Source of the DNA: Oceanobacillus salinisoli
GTDB taxonomy: Bacteria > Bacillota > Bacilli > Bacillales > Amphibacillaceae
DNA: 64,000 nucleotides
Reading direction: 5' to 3'
Assembly: GCF_009733865.1 (NCBI RefSeq)
Contig: NZ_WOFB01000018.1
Coordinates: 62,001 to 126,000, forward strand
Position 1 is the stretch's first letter, and each line of letters opens with the position of its first letter. Of the stretch, positions 43,798-53,318 are shown in pieces. The notes beneath the pieces are model-generated. The model searched no databases. It was not told where the DNA came from and worked only from the letters and a program-made list of their open reading frames with translations. Position numbers and translations under genes: made by a program.

Positions 43798-45285
43798 ATG
43801 AATAAAGAATTGGCTAATGTAACAAAACTATCAGGTATAGTTTTTATTAGTAAAATAGGTGCACTTATTTTGGGTTTGCTTCTTAACTTTTTAGCTGCTC
43901 GTTTTTTAGGAGCAGAGGTTTATGGAAAGTTTATGTATGTCTTTACCTTTATAGCTTTGTTTCCAATCTTATCTTTAATGGGTTTACAGCATGGAATGGT
44001 TTACTTTATTCCTAAGTTTAATAGGATTGAAGAAGAAAATGAACGAAATAAATTGATAACTTATAGCATTTTTTTAGTAATGCTTTTAAGTATAGCAATG
44101 GCAATGCTCTTATATACAACTAGTGGATATATAGCAAGGGAATTTTTGAATAATCCTGATTTAGAAAAATTACTTAAATTCCTTTCCCCTTTAATAGTGT
44201 TCTTGGCTATAAACCAACTTGCACAAGGAATTTTTCAAGGTGTAAAGAAAATTAAGTATTTTGTTTTTAATCAAGATTTTATAGTACCAGTTTTTAAGAT
44301 AATTATATTTGTAATAACTATATTGGTTGGATATAAAATATTTAGTTTAGTTCTATCTTTTTACTTTGGGATTATTATTGGAACTATATATTTACTGTTA
44401 ATGATATATAGACTGGGTTTTTTTTCAAAAATAAGATTAAAGGATATTATTCAATATAAAGAAATATATAGGTATTCTCTACCGTTATTATTTATAAATT
44501 TTATGAGCATAATCTGGCAGAAGGCTGATATTCTTATGATAGGTTATTTTCTTAATGAGCGACAGGTGGGAATTTATGATATAGCTTTAAAAATTGGGAC
44601 TATAAGTAGCTTTATTCTAATAGCTGTTAATACAGTGTTTGCTCCTACTATCTCTACTTTGTATCATAAAGGTGACCTTAATAAATTAGCATATATGTAC
44701 AAATCTATAACAAAGTGGATAGTAGGGGTAAACCTTATAGCCTTTAGTTTAATATTGTTGTTTAGTAAGGAGATAATGAGAACCTTCGGTAGTGAGTATA
44801 TGATAGGTTCTACAGCATTGATTCTTATAGGTATTGGTCAAGTAGTAAATGCTGGAGTTGGATCTGCAGGCTATATAATTAGTATGACTGGCAACCCTAG
44901 TTATGAAGCCTATATAAATGTGTTAGTTGTGATAATAAATGTTTTACTTAATTATACATTGATACCGATTTATGGTATTGAAGGTGCCGCTTTTGCTTCT
45001 TTAATTTCTTTAGCAATTGCAAATTTAGTCAGATTAGTTATAGTTTATAAAAAACATAAATTTCATCCTTATAATTTTGCTTATATAAAGATAGTGCTGG
45101 CTACTTCTATTTCTTTTATTTTTGTGTATTTTGCGCAATACTTTAGTGATTTTTTATGGTATGTTAAATTATTTTTATTTTCTATTGTATTTGCTGTAAT
45201 TTTTCTAATTGTCTACTCAGTTATGGGGTTAGAACAAAATGAAAAGAATTTTATTGCGAAATTAATTAAAATTAACAAAAAATAG
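43798..45285 (+). CDS. wzx: Polysaccharide flippase (Wzx, MOP superfamily)
   Basis: A 495-residue integral membrane protein with about fourteen hydrophobic segments. Family features include FISKIGALILGLLLNFLAAR at the start, RFLGAEVYGKFMY, and the paired central ADILMIGYFLNERQVGIYDIA. It is predicted to flip undecaprenyl-diphosphate-linked repeat units to the outside for the Wzy polymerase. CAGGAAGG precedes the ATG. Having both Wzx and Wzy, this locus uses the Wzy-dependent route, unlike the ABC-exporter operon at 2-4 kb. So the window encodes two different polysaccharide systems. The next gene follows after 12 bp. Confidence 0.9.
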   Translation: MNKELANVTKLSGIVFISKIGALILGLLLNFLAARFLGAEVYGKFMYVFTFIALFPILSLMGLQHGMVYFIPKFNRIEEENERNKLITYSIFLVMLLSIAMAMLLYTTSGYIAREFLNNPDLEKLLKFLSPLIVFLAINQLAQGIFQGVKKIKYFVFNQDFIVPVFKIIIFVITILVGYKIFSLVLSFYFGIIIGTIYLLLMIYRLGFFSKIRLKDIIQYKEIYRYSLPLLFINFMSIIWQKADILMIGYFLNERQVGIYDIALKIGTISSFILIAVNTVFAPTISTLYHKGDLNKLAYMYKSITKWIVGVNLIAFSLILLFSKEIMRTFGSEYMIGSTALILIGIGQVVNAGVGSAGYIISMTGNPSYEAYINVLVVIINVLLNYTLIPIYGIEGAAFASLISLAIANLVRLVIVYKKHKFHPYNFAYIKIVLATSISFIFVYFAQYFSDFLWYVKLFLFSIVFAVIFLIVYSVMGLEQNEKNFIAKLIKINKK

Positions 45286-45297
45286 GAGTGCTAAATT

Positions 45298-46257
45298 GTG
45301 AAGGCAAGATATCAATTAAATACAAGTAAAATTCCAAATTATATATATAAGCTTTATGATTCTTATAATCTATTAAAAAACTTTGTTTTTAAAAGATATC
45401 CTATAAAAAACTCTAACTCCAAGATAAGTTGTGATCCCTTCTTCATTATTGGATCTGGTAGGTCTGGGAACACATTGTTAAGAGCAATTTTAACAAGTCA
45501 TTCTGATATATCCATACCACCAGAGTCATATGTTTTAGGTTCAATGGTTCGCAAATACCAAAGTTTAAATTTTCTCAATTGGGAAGAATTAGTTAAGGTG
45601 ATTATTGGAGAGTTGGAAGCACACCCACAGTTTTCAACATGGGAAATATCTTTAGATCCAATTTATAAGAGGTTATTAAGCCTTGACAGTAATAAAAGAA
45701 CCCTCGCAAATATAATTGATCTAATATATTGTTTTTATTCAGAACAAAAGTTTCCAGGTTTTAAAATTTGGGGAGATAAAACCCCACTGAATACACTAAA
45801 TTTAAAATGGATAGATAAAGTTTTTAGTAAAGCTAAATATATTCATATAATTAGAGACGGTCGAGATGTAGTTTGTTCTTATAAAAAAGCTAATTTGTAT
45901 AACATAGAAGAAGCGAGTTGTAGGTGGAATAAAAGTATTGAATTGTCAAGGAGTTTTGGTAAATCCAAAAGTCCTGATAGATATATGGAAGTAAGGTATG
46001 AAGATTTAGTAAGAAATCCTGAAAATGAGATTAAGTCAATTTGTGAATTTTTACAAATTGAATATAATGTGAATATGCTAAACTTTCAAAGGAATTTTAA
46101 TAAATTAGGAGATACAAAATTGCCGCATCATGGTAACTTAAAAAATAAAATAAATGTTACATCTATAGGTAAGTGGAAAGGTCAGCTCAATGAAGAGGAA
46201 AGAGTTAACATAGAAAATATGCTTCATAAAAATCTCAAATTACTAGGTTATAAATGA
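45298..46257 (+). CDS. PAPS-dependent sulfotransferase
   Basis: A 319-residue protein starting with GTG after TAGGAG. The 5'-phosphosulfate-binding loop is FFIIGSGRSGNTLLRAIL (Gly52 onwards), and the 3'-phosphate-binding motif is YIHIIRDGRDVVCSYKK, with Arg186 and Ser194. WGDKTPLNT and EVRYEDLVRNPENE also fit the sulfotransferase family. No signal peptide is visible, so it should act in the cytoplasm on a lipid-linked or nucleotide sugar before Wzx export. The same strand carries, 1.4 kb on, all genes needed to make PAPS. Sulfotransferases are uncommon in Bacillaceae. The sugar and position modified cannot be predicted. Confidence 0.88.
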   Translation: MKARYQLNTSKIPNYIYKLYDSYNLLKNFVFKRYPIKNSNSKISCDPFFIIGSGRSGNTLLRAILTSHSDISIPPESYVLGSMVRKYQSLNFLNWEELVKVIIGELEAHPQFSTWEISLDPIYKRLLSLDSNKRTLANIIDLIYCFYSEQKFPGFKIWGDKTPLNTLNLKWIDKVFSKAKYIHIIRDGRDVVCSYKKANLYNIEEASCRWNKSIELSRSFGKSKSPDRYMEVRYEDLVRNPENEIKSICEFLQIEYNVNMLNFQRNFNKLGDTKLPHHGNLKNKINVTSIGKWKGQLNEEERVNIENMLHKNLKLLGYK

Positions 46258-46378
46258 TTTCACAATTACAAGGGATATAATCACCTTTGTTTCTCTAATG
46301 GTAATAAGAATTTTTACTCTATAGTCATGATGCAAAAAGTCAAGAAAATTGATAGATAAATTAGGGAGTAGAGAATTT

Positions 46379-47080
46379 ATGTATAATATAAATGAAAGGT
46401 TAAACGACAACAATGATAGTGTAGTTATAGACTTCACCAGTAATAGCAAAGCATTATTAATCGCATTCGGGGGTATACAAGGGGGATTAGGTATACCTGT
46501 TTTTGAATTCTTTAATATAGCTTCGCAGTTTCCTGTGAAAAAAATGTTTATTAGAGATTTTAATCAATCTTGGTATCAGAGAGGTTTGGAGAATACTACA
46601 TTAAAAGATGTGAACGATTTATACACTTTTTTAAAGTTAAAAGTTCAAGAGACTAAACCAGAAAAAGTAATTATTGTTGGAAATTCTGCCGGGGGGTTTT
46701 CAGCACTTTTATTTGGGAACTTACTTGAAGCTGATATTGTTCACGCATTTGCACCTCAAACATTTATTGATAAGAAAAATAGAATGTTAAATCTTGACTT
46801 TCGTTGGAGAAAACAAGTTAAAAAAATATACCATTGTAATGGAATAAAGAGTGATTACCTTGACCTTAAAAAAGTATTCGGGAAAAATAAATTAAACACT
46901 AAAACAAAGTATAATATATATTATGACGTTACCCATAGGTTAGACCGGACTCATTCTGAAAGAATGAGAAATTTTAAAGGTGTAACCTTATTTAAATATG
47001 AAGATGGCGGTCATAATGTTGTGAAAAAGATGAAAGAGAATGGTGATCTATTAAAACTATTAAAAAGCTCTTTTGATTAA
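46379..47080 (+). CDS. Alpha/beta-hydrolase-like protein
   Basis: A ~233-residue protein. ATG 46379 follows AGGGAG by 11 nt; TTG 46349 is an in-frame alternative. A serine-hydrolase nucleophile elbow reads IIVGNSAGGFSALLFG, and GGHN near the C-terminus may supply the histidine. LLIAFGGIQGG near the start could form the oxyanion region. No signal peptide is visible. It follows the sulfotransferase by 121 bp and closes the exopolysaccharide run. It might be a deacylase or esterase acting on a modified sugar, but its substrate is unknown and the call rests on the elbow motif and fold pattern only. Confidence 0.65.
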   Translation: MYNINERLNDNNDSVVIDFTSNSKALLIAFGGIQGGLGIPVFEFFNIASQFPVKKMFIRDFNQSWYQRGLENTTLKDVNDLYTFLKLKVQETKPEKVIIVGNSAGGFSALLFGNLLEADIVHAFAPQTFIDKKNRMLNLDFRWRKQVKKIYHCNGIKSDYLDLKKVFGKNKLNTKTKYNIYYDVTHRLDRTHSERMRNFKGVTLFKYEDGGHNVVKKMKENGDLLKLLKSSFD

Positions 47081-47695
47081 GATTATATGCTGTTTACATG
47101 TGAAATTGATAGAGCTTTTAAAAAAAAGTTCTTTATTCAAAGGTTCTTACTTGAAATTTAGAATAAAACAAGTATTAAAAATTGTTAATTATTGAAACAA
47201 CTCTAGAATTATTGTTTGGAACTTTGTCAAGAAATATAATGGCAGCTGTAGTGGATGCCAAAAGACAAGGTAAGAGCAAAATGGTTGGAAATGGTTTGTA
47301 GAAAGTCTAATATTGTTGGAGTTTTTGTTCGTTGAGTAGGGACTCAGTAATCTTTCTTTCTATCCAAGAAGTTATAGCTTGTTAATGATAAGCTTATTGA
47401 AGTTGTGGTGTATGAATCACCCTTTACAAACAAAAAGTTCTATAATTCTAATGATTTAAAGAGTTTAAGAAAGTTTCTGTTTTTATGTTAAGTAGTTTTT
47501 TAATAAAAAGTTAAGTATTAAATGATTTTAACTTAATTTTATCACTCTTCTTTTCTGACTCTACAATGCTGTAATTTATGGCACTAAAGCGTATTCCCTG
47601 TAAAAGCGTTGATGAAGAGCCGGTTATCAGATTGATAACGAACAGCTTAATGGAAATCATACTTCAATTATTTTAATCTTAAGGAGGACCAGTTA
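47081..47695. other. 615-bp region between the exopolysaccharide and PAPS genes
   Basis: No full gene is seen. A run of ~37 codons after a stop (ending near 47489 with NDKLIEVVVYESPFTNKKFY) looks protein-like and may be a gene remnant. A small perfect hairpin, GTTATC/GATAAC, lies at 47623-47639. I looked for S-box and T-box features upstream of cysD and saw none. A strong AAGGAGG site opens cysD. Confidence 0.45.
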
Positions 47696-48595
47696 ATGAA
47701 AGAACTTACTCACCTTGACCAACTCGAGGCTGAAGCAATATATATTATTCGAGAAGTAGCTGCTGAATGCGAAAACCCTGTAATGCTTTATTCAATTGGG
47801 AAGGACAGCTCTGTAATGCTGCACTTAGCTATGAAAGCTTTTTATCCGGAGAAACCATCTTTTCCTTTTATGCATGTAAATACGACATGGAAGTTTAAGG
47901 AAATGATTGAATTCCGTGATCGTAAAGCAAAAGAACTTGGGATAGAAATGATAGAAGAAATAAATAAAGAAGCAGTAGAACAAGGTATTAATCCATTTGA
48001 TCATGGTTCGTCGTATACAGATATTATGAAGACACAAACGTTAAAACAAGGATTGGATAAACATGGATTTACGGCTGCTTTCGGTGGTGGTCGACGTGAT
48101 GAGGAAAAGTCTCGTGCAAAAGAACGTATTTTCTCTTTCCGTAATAAAAACCATGCTTGGGATCCGAAAAACCAAAAGCCTGAAATGTGGAAGTTATATA
48201 ACACAAGAATTAATAAGGGCGAAAGTATTCGTGTTTTCCCACTTTCCAACTGGACAGAAAAAGATATTTGGCAATACATTAAAAGAGAAAATATTGAGAT
48301 TGTGCCTTTATACTTTGCAAAAGAAAGACCTGTTGTCTATCGTGATGGTAATATCGTGATGGTGGATGATGACCGTATGAAGCTAGAACCTGGTGAAGAA
48401 GTGATAATGAAGAAAGTCCGCTTCCGTACATTAGGTTGTTACCCTCTTACTGGTGGTGTTGAGTCAGAGGCTGATACTTTAGATGAAATCATCGAAGAAA
48501 CACTTGGAGCGACCTCATCTGAAAGAACTAGTCGAGTGATTGACCAAGAAGCTGCCGGCAGTATGGAAAGACGTAAGCGAGAGGGGTATTTCTAA
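47696..48595 (+). CDS. cysD: Sulfate adenylyltransferase small subunit CysD
   Basis: A 299-residue PP-loop ATPase that makes adenosine 5'-phosphosulfate from ATP and sulfate, with CysN supplying GTP energy. The PP-loop is [14 protein letters not shown] near residue 30. [20 protein letters not shown] is the CysD signature, and [14 protein letters not shown] lies near the end. Bacillus subtilis normally uses a single-chain Sat enzyme instead, so a CysD/CysN type points to acquisition from another lineage (inference). AAGGAGG lies before the ATG. Its stop is 1 bp from the cysNC start. No PAPS reductase gene is nearby, which suggests use in sulfation rather than cysteine synthesis. Confidence 0.94.
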   Translation: MKELTHLDQLEAEAIYIIREVAAECENPVMLYSIGKDSSVMLHLAMKAFYPEKPSFPFMHVNTTWKFKEMIEFRDRKAKELGIEMIEEINKEAVEQGINPFDHGSSYTDIMKTQTLKQGLDKHGFTAAFGGGRRDEEKSRAKERIFSFRNKNHAWDPKNQKPEMWKLYNTRINKGESIRVFPLSNWTEKDIWQYIKRENIEIVPLYFAKERPVVYRDGNIVMVDDDRMKLEPGEEVIMKKVRFRTLGCYPLTGGVESEADTLDEIIEETLGATSSERTSRVIDQEAAGSMERRKREGYF

Positions 48596-48596
48596 A

Positions 48597-50420
48597 ATGA
48601 AAAGTCTATTAAAATTTATAACGTGTGGAAGTGTAGATGACGGAAAATCAACATTAATTGGACATATGCTTTATGATGCAAAACTATTATTTGCCGACCA
48701 AGAACAAGCTTTAGAGCTTGATAGTAAAGTAGGAAGTCGTGGAGGAGAGATTGATTATTCTCTTCTTCTTGATGGTTTAATGGCAGAGAGGGAACAAGGG
48801 ATCACAATTGATGTAGCATATCGTTATTTTACCACTGATAATCGTTCCTTTATTGTTGCCGATACACCAGGACATGAAGAATATACAAGAAACATGGCTG
48901 TTGGAGCATCATTCGCAGATCTTGCGATTATTCTTGTGGATGCTACAAAAGGTGTAATCACTCAGACAAAACGACATGCCCGTATTTGTGCTTTAATGGG
49001 CATTAAGCATCTTGTATTAGCAGTAAACAAAATGGATTTAATCGATTTTGATCAGAAACGTTTTGATGAAATCAAAAAGGATTTCACTCAAATGACGCAT
49101 GGTTTTAATCTTGAAAGTGTTCAAGTGATTCCTGTTTCAGCTACTGAAGGGGATAATATTACGAAAAAGTCAGAAAACACACTTTGGTATGATGGTTTAC
49201 CATTGTTACCATACTTGGAAAATGTGGATGTCACGAAAGAACAACAGGATAGTTTTATTCTTCCAGTTCAGCGTGTAAGTCGTCCAAACCACACATTCCG
49301 TGGTTTCCAAGGTCAAATCGAGGCAGGAACCATATCGGTAGGGGATGAGATTACGACGCTTCCAAGTAATGAAAAAGCAAAGGTAAAAAGTATATTAGTG
49401 GCAGATAAAGAAGCAGATTCCGCGATTGTAGGACAGCCTGTAACCATTCAATTAGACCGTGAAGTGGACGTGTCTCGTGGGAATGTGTTAACGACGTCAA
49501 GCAATATCCAAGTAACCGATATGTTTACGGCCACGATTTTATGGATGGATGATACGAAGCTTGTGCCAGGTCGGAGCTACCTAGTAAAAGTAGGAACGAA
49601 AATTCTTCCTGGTACCGTGATGTCAATCAAGCATAAGATTGATATTAATACTGGAGATCATATTCCAGCTGACAAGGTCTTTAAAAATGAACTAGTAGAA
49701 TGTGATATTTCTCTATCAGAAAATATGGTATTTGATACCTTTGAACATAATGAAGCACTTGGTGGATTAATTTTAATCGACCGTGTGTCGAATATGACAT
49801 CAGCTTGTGGTGTAATTGAGCATTCACTTCGTCGTTCAACAAATGTTGTATGGCAAGAAACGGATATTACAAGAGAGATTCGTTCCCAACAAAAAGGACA
49901 GAAGCCATTGACACTATGGTTCACAGGTCTTTCGGGTTCAGGCAAATCAACACTTGCGAATGCTGTTGAAAAACGATTAGTTTCATTAGGACACCATACA
50001 ATGCTTCTAGATGGTGACAATGTACGTCATGGCTTGAACAAAAACTTAGGGTTTAAAGAAAGTGATCGTGTGGAAAATATTCGTCGTATTGCTGAAGTGG
50101 CAAAGCTGATGAATGATGCAGGCTTAATTACTCTAACATCCTTCATTGCACCATATGACAGCGATCGTAAAAATGCCCGAGAGGTCATTGGTAAAGAATA
50201 TATTGAAATCTATGTGAGCACACCACTTGAAGAATGTGAAAAACGTGATGTAAAAGGTCTCTATAAAAAGGCCCGAGCTGGTGAGATTCCGAACTTTACT
50301 GGTATATCTAGCCCATATGAAGTGCCGGAAAATCCGGAAATTGAGATAGATACAAGTAAATATACGCTTGAAGAAGCGACAGATTATGTAGTGAAAGAAA
50401 TTGTGAAATATTTAGACTAA
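48597..50420 (+). CDS. cysNC: Sulfate adenylyltransferase subunit 1 / adenylylsulfate kinase fusion
   Basis: A ~607-residue bifunctional enzyme. ATG 48597 follows GAGGGG by 10 nt; the open frame reaches back to TTG 48540 inside cysD. Residues ~1-420 are the CysN GTPase: [40 protein letters not shown] and NKMD. Residues ~430-605 are APS kinase, with P-loop GLSGSGKST at ~444-452, [15 protein letters not shown] and [14 protein letters not shown]. It couples APS synthesis to PAPS synthesis, as NodQ does in rhizobia for sulfated Nod factors. With CysD it gives PAPS for the sulfotransferase at 45.3 kb. A stem-loop follows the stop. Confidence 0.95.
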   Translation: MKSLLKFITCGSVDDGKSTLIGHMLYDAKLLFADQEQALELDSKVGSRGGEIDYSLLLDGLMAEREQGITIDVAYRYFTTDNRSFIVADTPGHEEYTRNMAVGASFADLAIILVDATKGVITQTKRHARICALMGIKHLVLAVNKMDLIDFDQKRFDEIKKDFTQMTHGFNLESVQVIPVSATEGDNITKKSENTLWYDGLPLLPYLENVDVTKEQQDSFILPVQRVSRPNHTFRGFQGQIEAGTISVGDEITTLPSNEKAKVKSILVADKEADSAIVGQPVTIQLDREVDVSRGNVLTTSSNIQVTDMFTATILWMDDTKLVPGRSYLVKVGTKILPGTVMSIKHKIDINTGDHIPADKVFKNELVECDISLSENMVFDTFEHNEALGGLILIDRVSNMTSACGVIEHSLRRSTNVVWQETDITREIRSQQKGQKPLTLWFTGLSGSGKSTLANAVEKRLVSLGHHTMLLDGDNVRHGLNKNLGFKESDRVENIRRIAEVAKLMNDAGLITLTSFIAPYDSDRKNAREVIGKEYIEIYVSTPLEECEKRDVKGLYKKARAGEIPNFTGISSPYEVPENPEIEIDTSKYTLEEATDYVVKEIVKYLD

Positions 50421-50424
50421 GGGG

Positions 50425-50457
50425 AAGCTACTATCTATTAATAGGTAGTAGCTTTTC
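50425..50457 (+). terminator. Stem-loop between cysNC and the transporter gene
   Basis: AAGCTACTATCT at 50425-50436 pairs with AGGTAGTAGCTT at 50443-50454 (one G-U) around a 6-nt loop. The T-run is only about four long and broken by C, so it is likely a partial terminator or processing site. Confidence 0.6.
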
Positions 50458-50490
50458 TCCATTTTATAGTGGGAGGGGGAGGTAGTCGGG

Positions 50491-52269
50491 ATGACTTGGG
50501 AAATGATTTTTGTTGCAATGATGATTATCGGCATGTTTGGTGCTTTATTATTGGAACTGGCAAGGCCGGATCTAATTGTATTTTCCGTTCTTGTTGTATT
50601 CCTTCTTACGGGATTGTTAACAACAGAGGAAGCACTAAAAGGGTTCTCGAATGAAGGAATGCTAACCATTGCTTTACTTTTCATCGTTGCTGGCGCTGTA
50701 CAGAAGCATGGCATTATTAATCAACTTGCATATAAGTGGTTAGCAGATAGTAAAACAGTGAAAGGTTCGATGCTAAAGTTTTTCATTCCGACTGCTGCAT
50801 TTTCTGCATTTTTAAATAATACACCGATTGTTGTTACATTTACACCGATGATTAAAAAGTGGGCAGAGGAAAACAATTTAGCTCCGTCGAAATTTCTTAT
50901 CCCACTCTCCTATGTCACCATCCTAGGTGGTACCCTAACTTTGTTAGGTACCTCGACCAATTTGGTGGTACATGGGATGTTGCTTGACCTTGGATTAGAA
51001 GGATTTTCACTTTTCCAATTAGCAGTTGTTGGGGTTCCCATTACCATAATCGGTTTTATCTATTTATTTACCATTGGTTATCGATTGCTTCCAGATAAAA
51101 TGGGTTTTCGAAATCAGATTCAGGCTGAATCTCGGGAATATATCGCCGAAATGAAAGTGGAGTCAGGTTTTCGGAATATTAATAAATCTGTGCAAGATGC
51201 AGGTTTAAGAGAATTAAAGGGATTATATTTGATTGAGATTATACGTGGGGATGAAAGGATTTCTCCTGTTAAATCAACGACCATTATTCAAGAAGGAGAT
51301 CGGCTAATATTTACGGGACTTATATCAACCATTGCTGATTTACAGAAGATGAAGGGATTAACATTGGAAACAGGCTCTGATTTAGAATTGGATGATTTGA
51401 AAAATGGGAGTACGCTTCTAGTGGAAGCCGTTGTTTCCCATCAATCCTCTTTGTTGGCAAAGTCGATTAAAGAATCCAAATTTAGGTCGAGGTTTGACGC
51501 TGGAGTACTTGCTGTACACCGAAATAATGAACGGGTTAAGAGTAAAATTGGAGATATTGTATTAAAACCAGGTGATACTCTTTTACTATTGGCCGGCTCA
51601 GATTTTATTGAGAAATACCAGGAATCGAGTGATTTTTACGTTGTCTCCTCTTTAAACGCACCAAGTAGGCTACAAGAGAATCCTCGAAAAGGCTGGTTTT
51701 CGGTAGGCATACTGATTTTGATGATTGGACTGGTAACATTCGGAGTATTAAGTATGTTTAAGGCAATGGCTTTATCCGTACTTTTAATGCTTCTGTTTAA
51801 GGTGATACGTGTAGAAGAGGCAAAAAAATACGTTCAGTTCAATATTTTGCTCCTCATCGCCAGTGCCTTTGGAATTGGTACAGTAATGACAAAATCAGGA
51901 TTAGCACAATTAATTGCAGAAGCTTTGTTATCAATCGGAAAGCCATTAGGTGTTGTTGTCATTTTAATGTTTTTATACGTCTTAACGAATATCTTTACCG
52001 AATTAATTACCAATAGTGCAGCTGCCGTACTAATGCTGCCTATAGGTATAGAGATGGCAGACTCTTTAGGAATATCCTATGTAGGATTTGCTGTTGTTAT
52101 CGCAATCGCTGCCTCAGCAAGCTTTATCACGCCGATTGGTTATCAAACTAATTTGATTGTATATGGTCCCGGTGGATATAAATTTAAAGATTATATGAAA
52201 ATTGGTATTCCACTCAGTCTTCTTGTTATGATAACAACAGTTACGATTGTTTCATGGATTTGGTTTTAA
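50491..52269 (+). CDS. SLC13/DASS-type permease with RCK_C (TrkA-C) domains, probable sulfate transporter
   Basis: A 592-residue membrane protein. About five hydrophobic segments come first, with FSAFLNNTPIVVTFTPMI and GGTLTLLGTSTNLVVHG carrying the SNT-type signature. A cytoplasmic part at ~200-390 holds two TrkA-C/RCK_C-like domains (GDRLIFTGLISTIADLQ and GDTLLLLAGSDFIEKY). A second membrane half repeats the fold, with FTELITNSAAAVLMLPI and SFITPIGYQTNLIVYGPGGY. This layout matches SAC1-like sulfate/anion permeases. Lying between cysNC and cysQ, it most likely imports sulfate. GGAGGGGGAGGT precedes the ATG. Another dicarboxylate or anion substrate is possible. Confidence 0.88.
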   Translation: MTWEMIFVAMMIIGMFGALLLELARPDLIVFSVLVVFLLTGLLTTEEALKGFSNEGMLTIALLFIVAGAVQKHGIINQLAYKWLADSKTVKGSMLKFFIPTAAFSAFLNNTPIVVTFTPMIKKWAEENNLAPSKFLIPLSYVTILGGTLTLLGTSTNLVVHGMLLDLGLEGFSLFQLAVVGVPITIIGFIYLFTIGYRLLPDKMGFRNQIQAESREYIAEMKVESGFRNINKSVQDAGLRELKGLYLIEIIRGDERISPVKSTTIIQEGDRLIFTGLISTIADLQKMKGLTLETGSDLELDDLKNGSTLLVEAVVSHQSSLLAKSIKESKFRSRFDAGVLAVHRNNERVKSKIGDIVLKPGDTLLLLAGSDFIEKYQESSDFYVVSSLNAPSRLQENPRKGWFSVGILILMIGLVTFGVLSMFKAMALSVLLMLLFKVIRVEEAKKYVQFNILLLIASAFGIGTVMTKSGLAQLIAEALLSIGKPLGVVVILMFLYVLTNIFTELITNSAAAVLMLPIGIEMADSLGISYVGFAVVIAIAASASFITPIGYQTNLIVYGPGGYKFKDYMKIGIPLSLLVMITTVTIVSWIWF

Positions 52270-52296
52270 GTTTTAAACAAGGAAGGTGGTATCGTT

Positions 52297-53100
52297 ATGG
52301 AAAATAGAATGAGCAGCTTAATGAAGATTGCACTTGATGCAGGAAAGGAAATTCTAGATGTATATGCCCAGGATTTTGATGTGGAATATAAGGAAGATGA
52401 TTCCCCGTTAACACAGGCAGATCAACGTGCACATAATACGATTGTACAAGGGTTAAAAGAGCTGGATTCTTCCATTCCTGTATTGAGTGAAGAAGGAAAG
52501 AGCATTCCATTCGAGGAACGGAAAAACTGGAGTCAATTCTGGTTGATTGATCCATTAGATGGGACGAAGGAATTTATTAAGAAAAACGGAGAATTTACCG
52601 TTAATATTGCTTTGATAGAAGGAAAGTATCCATCATTGGGAATCATTTATGCACCAGCATTGGATGTGCTTTATTACGGAAGTGAAAGAGGTGCTTATAA
52701 ATTAGAAAAGGCCTCTGAAGCAGTTGTTGGAAGTGATCAGGAACTAGAGGAAAAGAGCATTAAGCTACCATTTACAGGAGATGATACAGTACGTGCGGTA
52801 GCAAGCCGTTCTCATATGTCACCGGAAACAGAATCATTCATCAATGAGTTAAAAGAGAAACATGGTGAAGTAGAAGTGGTTTCATCTGGTAGTTCATTGA
52901 AGTTTTGTCTCGTTGCAGAAGGGAAGGCAGATTATTATCCGAGATATGCGCCTACTATGGAATGGGATACTGGTGCTGGACAAGCAATTGTAGAAGCGTC
53001 TGGTGGGAAGGTTACACGATATGTTGATGGAGAACGGTTTTATTATAATCGAGAAGAGTTGTTGAATGGGTGGTTTTTGGTGGAGAAGCAGTTTGAATAG
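52297..53100 (+). CDS. cysQ: 3'(2'),5'-bisphosphate nucleotidase CysQ
   Basis: A 267-residue magnesium-dependent phosphatase of the inositol monophosphatase superfamily. Metal-binding motifs are VLSEEGKSIPFEER, WLIDPLDGTKEFIKKNGEFTV, and the late WDTGAGQAIVEASGGKV. CysQ hydrolyses 3'-phosphoadenosine 5'-phosphate, the by-product of PAPS use, which otherwise inhibits sulfotransferases. Its presence beside cysD-cysNC completes a sulfate-activation and recycling set. AAGGAAGGTGG lies before the ATG, 27 bp after the transporter stop. No terminator is obvious downstream. Confidence 0.92.
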   Translation: MENRMSSLMKIALDAGKEILDVYAQDFDVEYKEDDSPLTQADQRAHNTIVQGLKELDSSIPVLSEEGKSIPFEERKNWSQFWLIDPLDGTKEFIKKNGEFTVNIALIEGKYPSLGIIYAPALDVLYYGSERGAYKLEKASEAVVGSDQELEEKSIKLPFTGDDTVRAVASRSHMSPETESFINELKEKHGEVEVVSSGSSLKFCLVAEGKADYYPRYAPTMEWDTGAGQAIVEASGGKVTRYVDGERFYYNREELLNGWFLVEKQFE

Positions 53101-53318
53101 ATTTGGTTTTATGGTGATAAGAAAATAATTCTCTATTCTTTGTATTCCATATTAATTTCTATAGAGGATGGGGCAACAAGGTGAACATTCTCTTTATTGA
53201 TGTGAGGAAATACGAATAAAATCTTATAGTTTAATAGTACCAAGAATAAAGTGAAGGCACACTTGAAATTAAATAAAGTGGGTTTTGGGGTCAGACACTA
53301 TAGCCAGGAGAAAGGTAA

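Noticed and set aside
47081-47695. SAM (S-box) or T-box riboswitch upstream of cysD
   Set aside because: I looked for their conserved cores and anti-terminator stems and did not find them.
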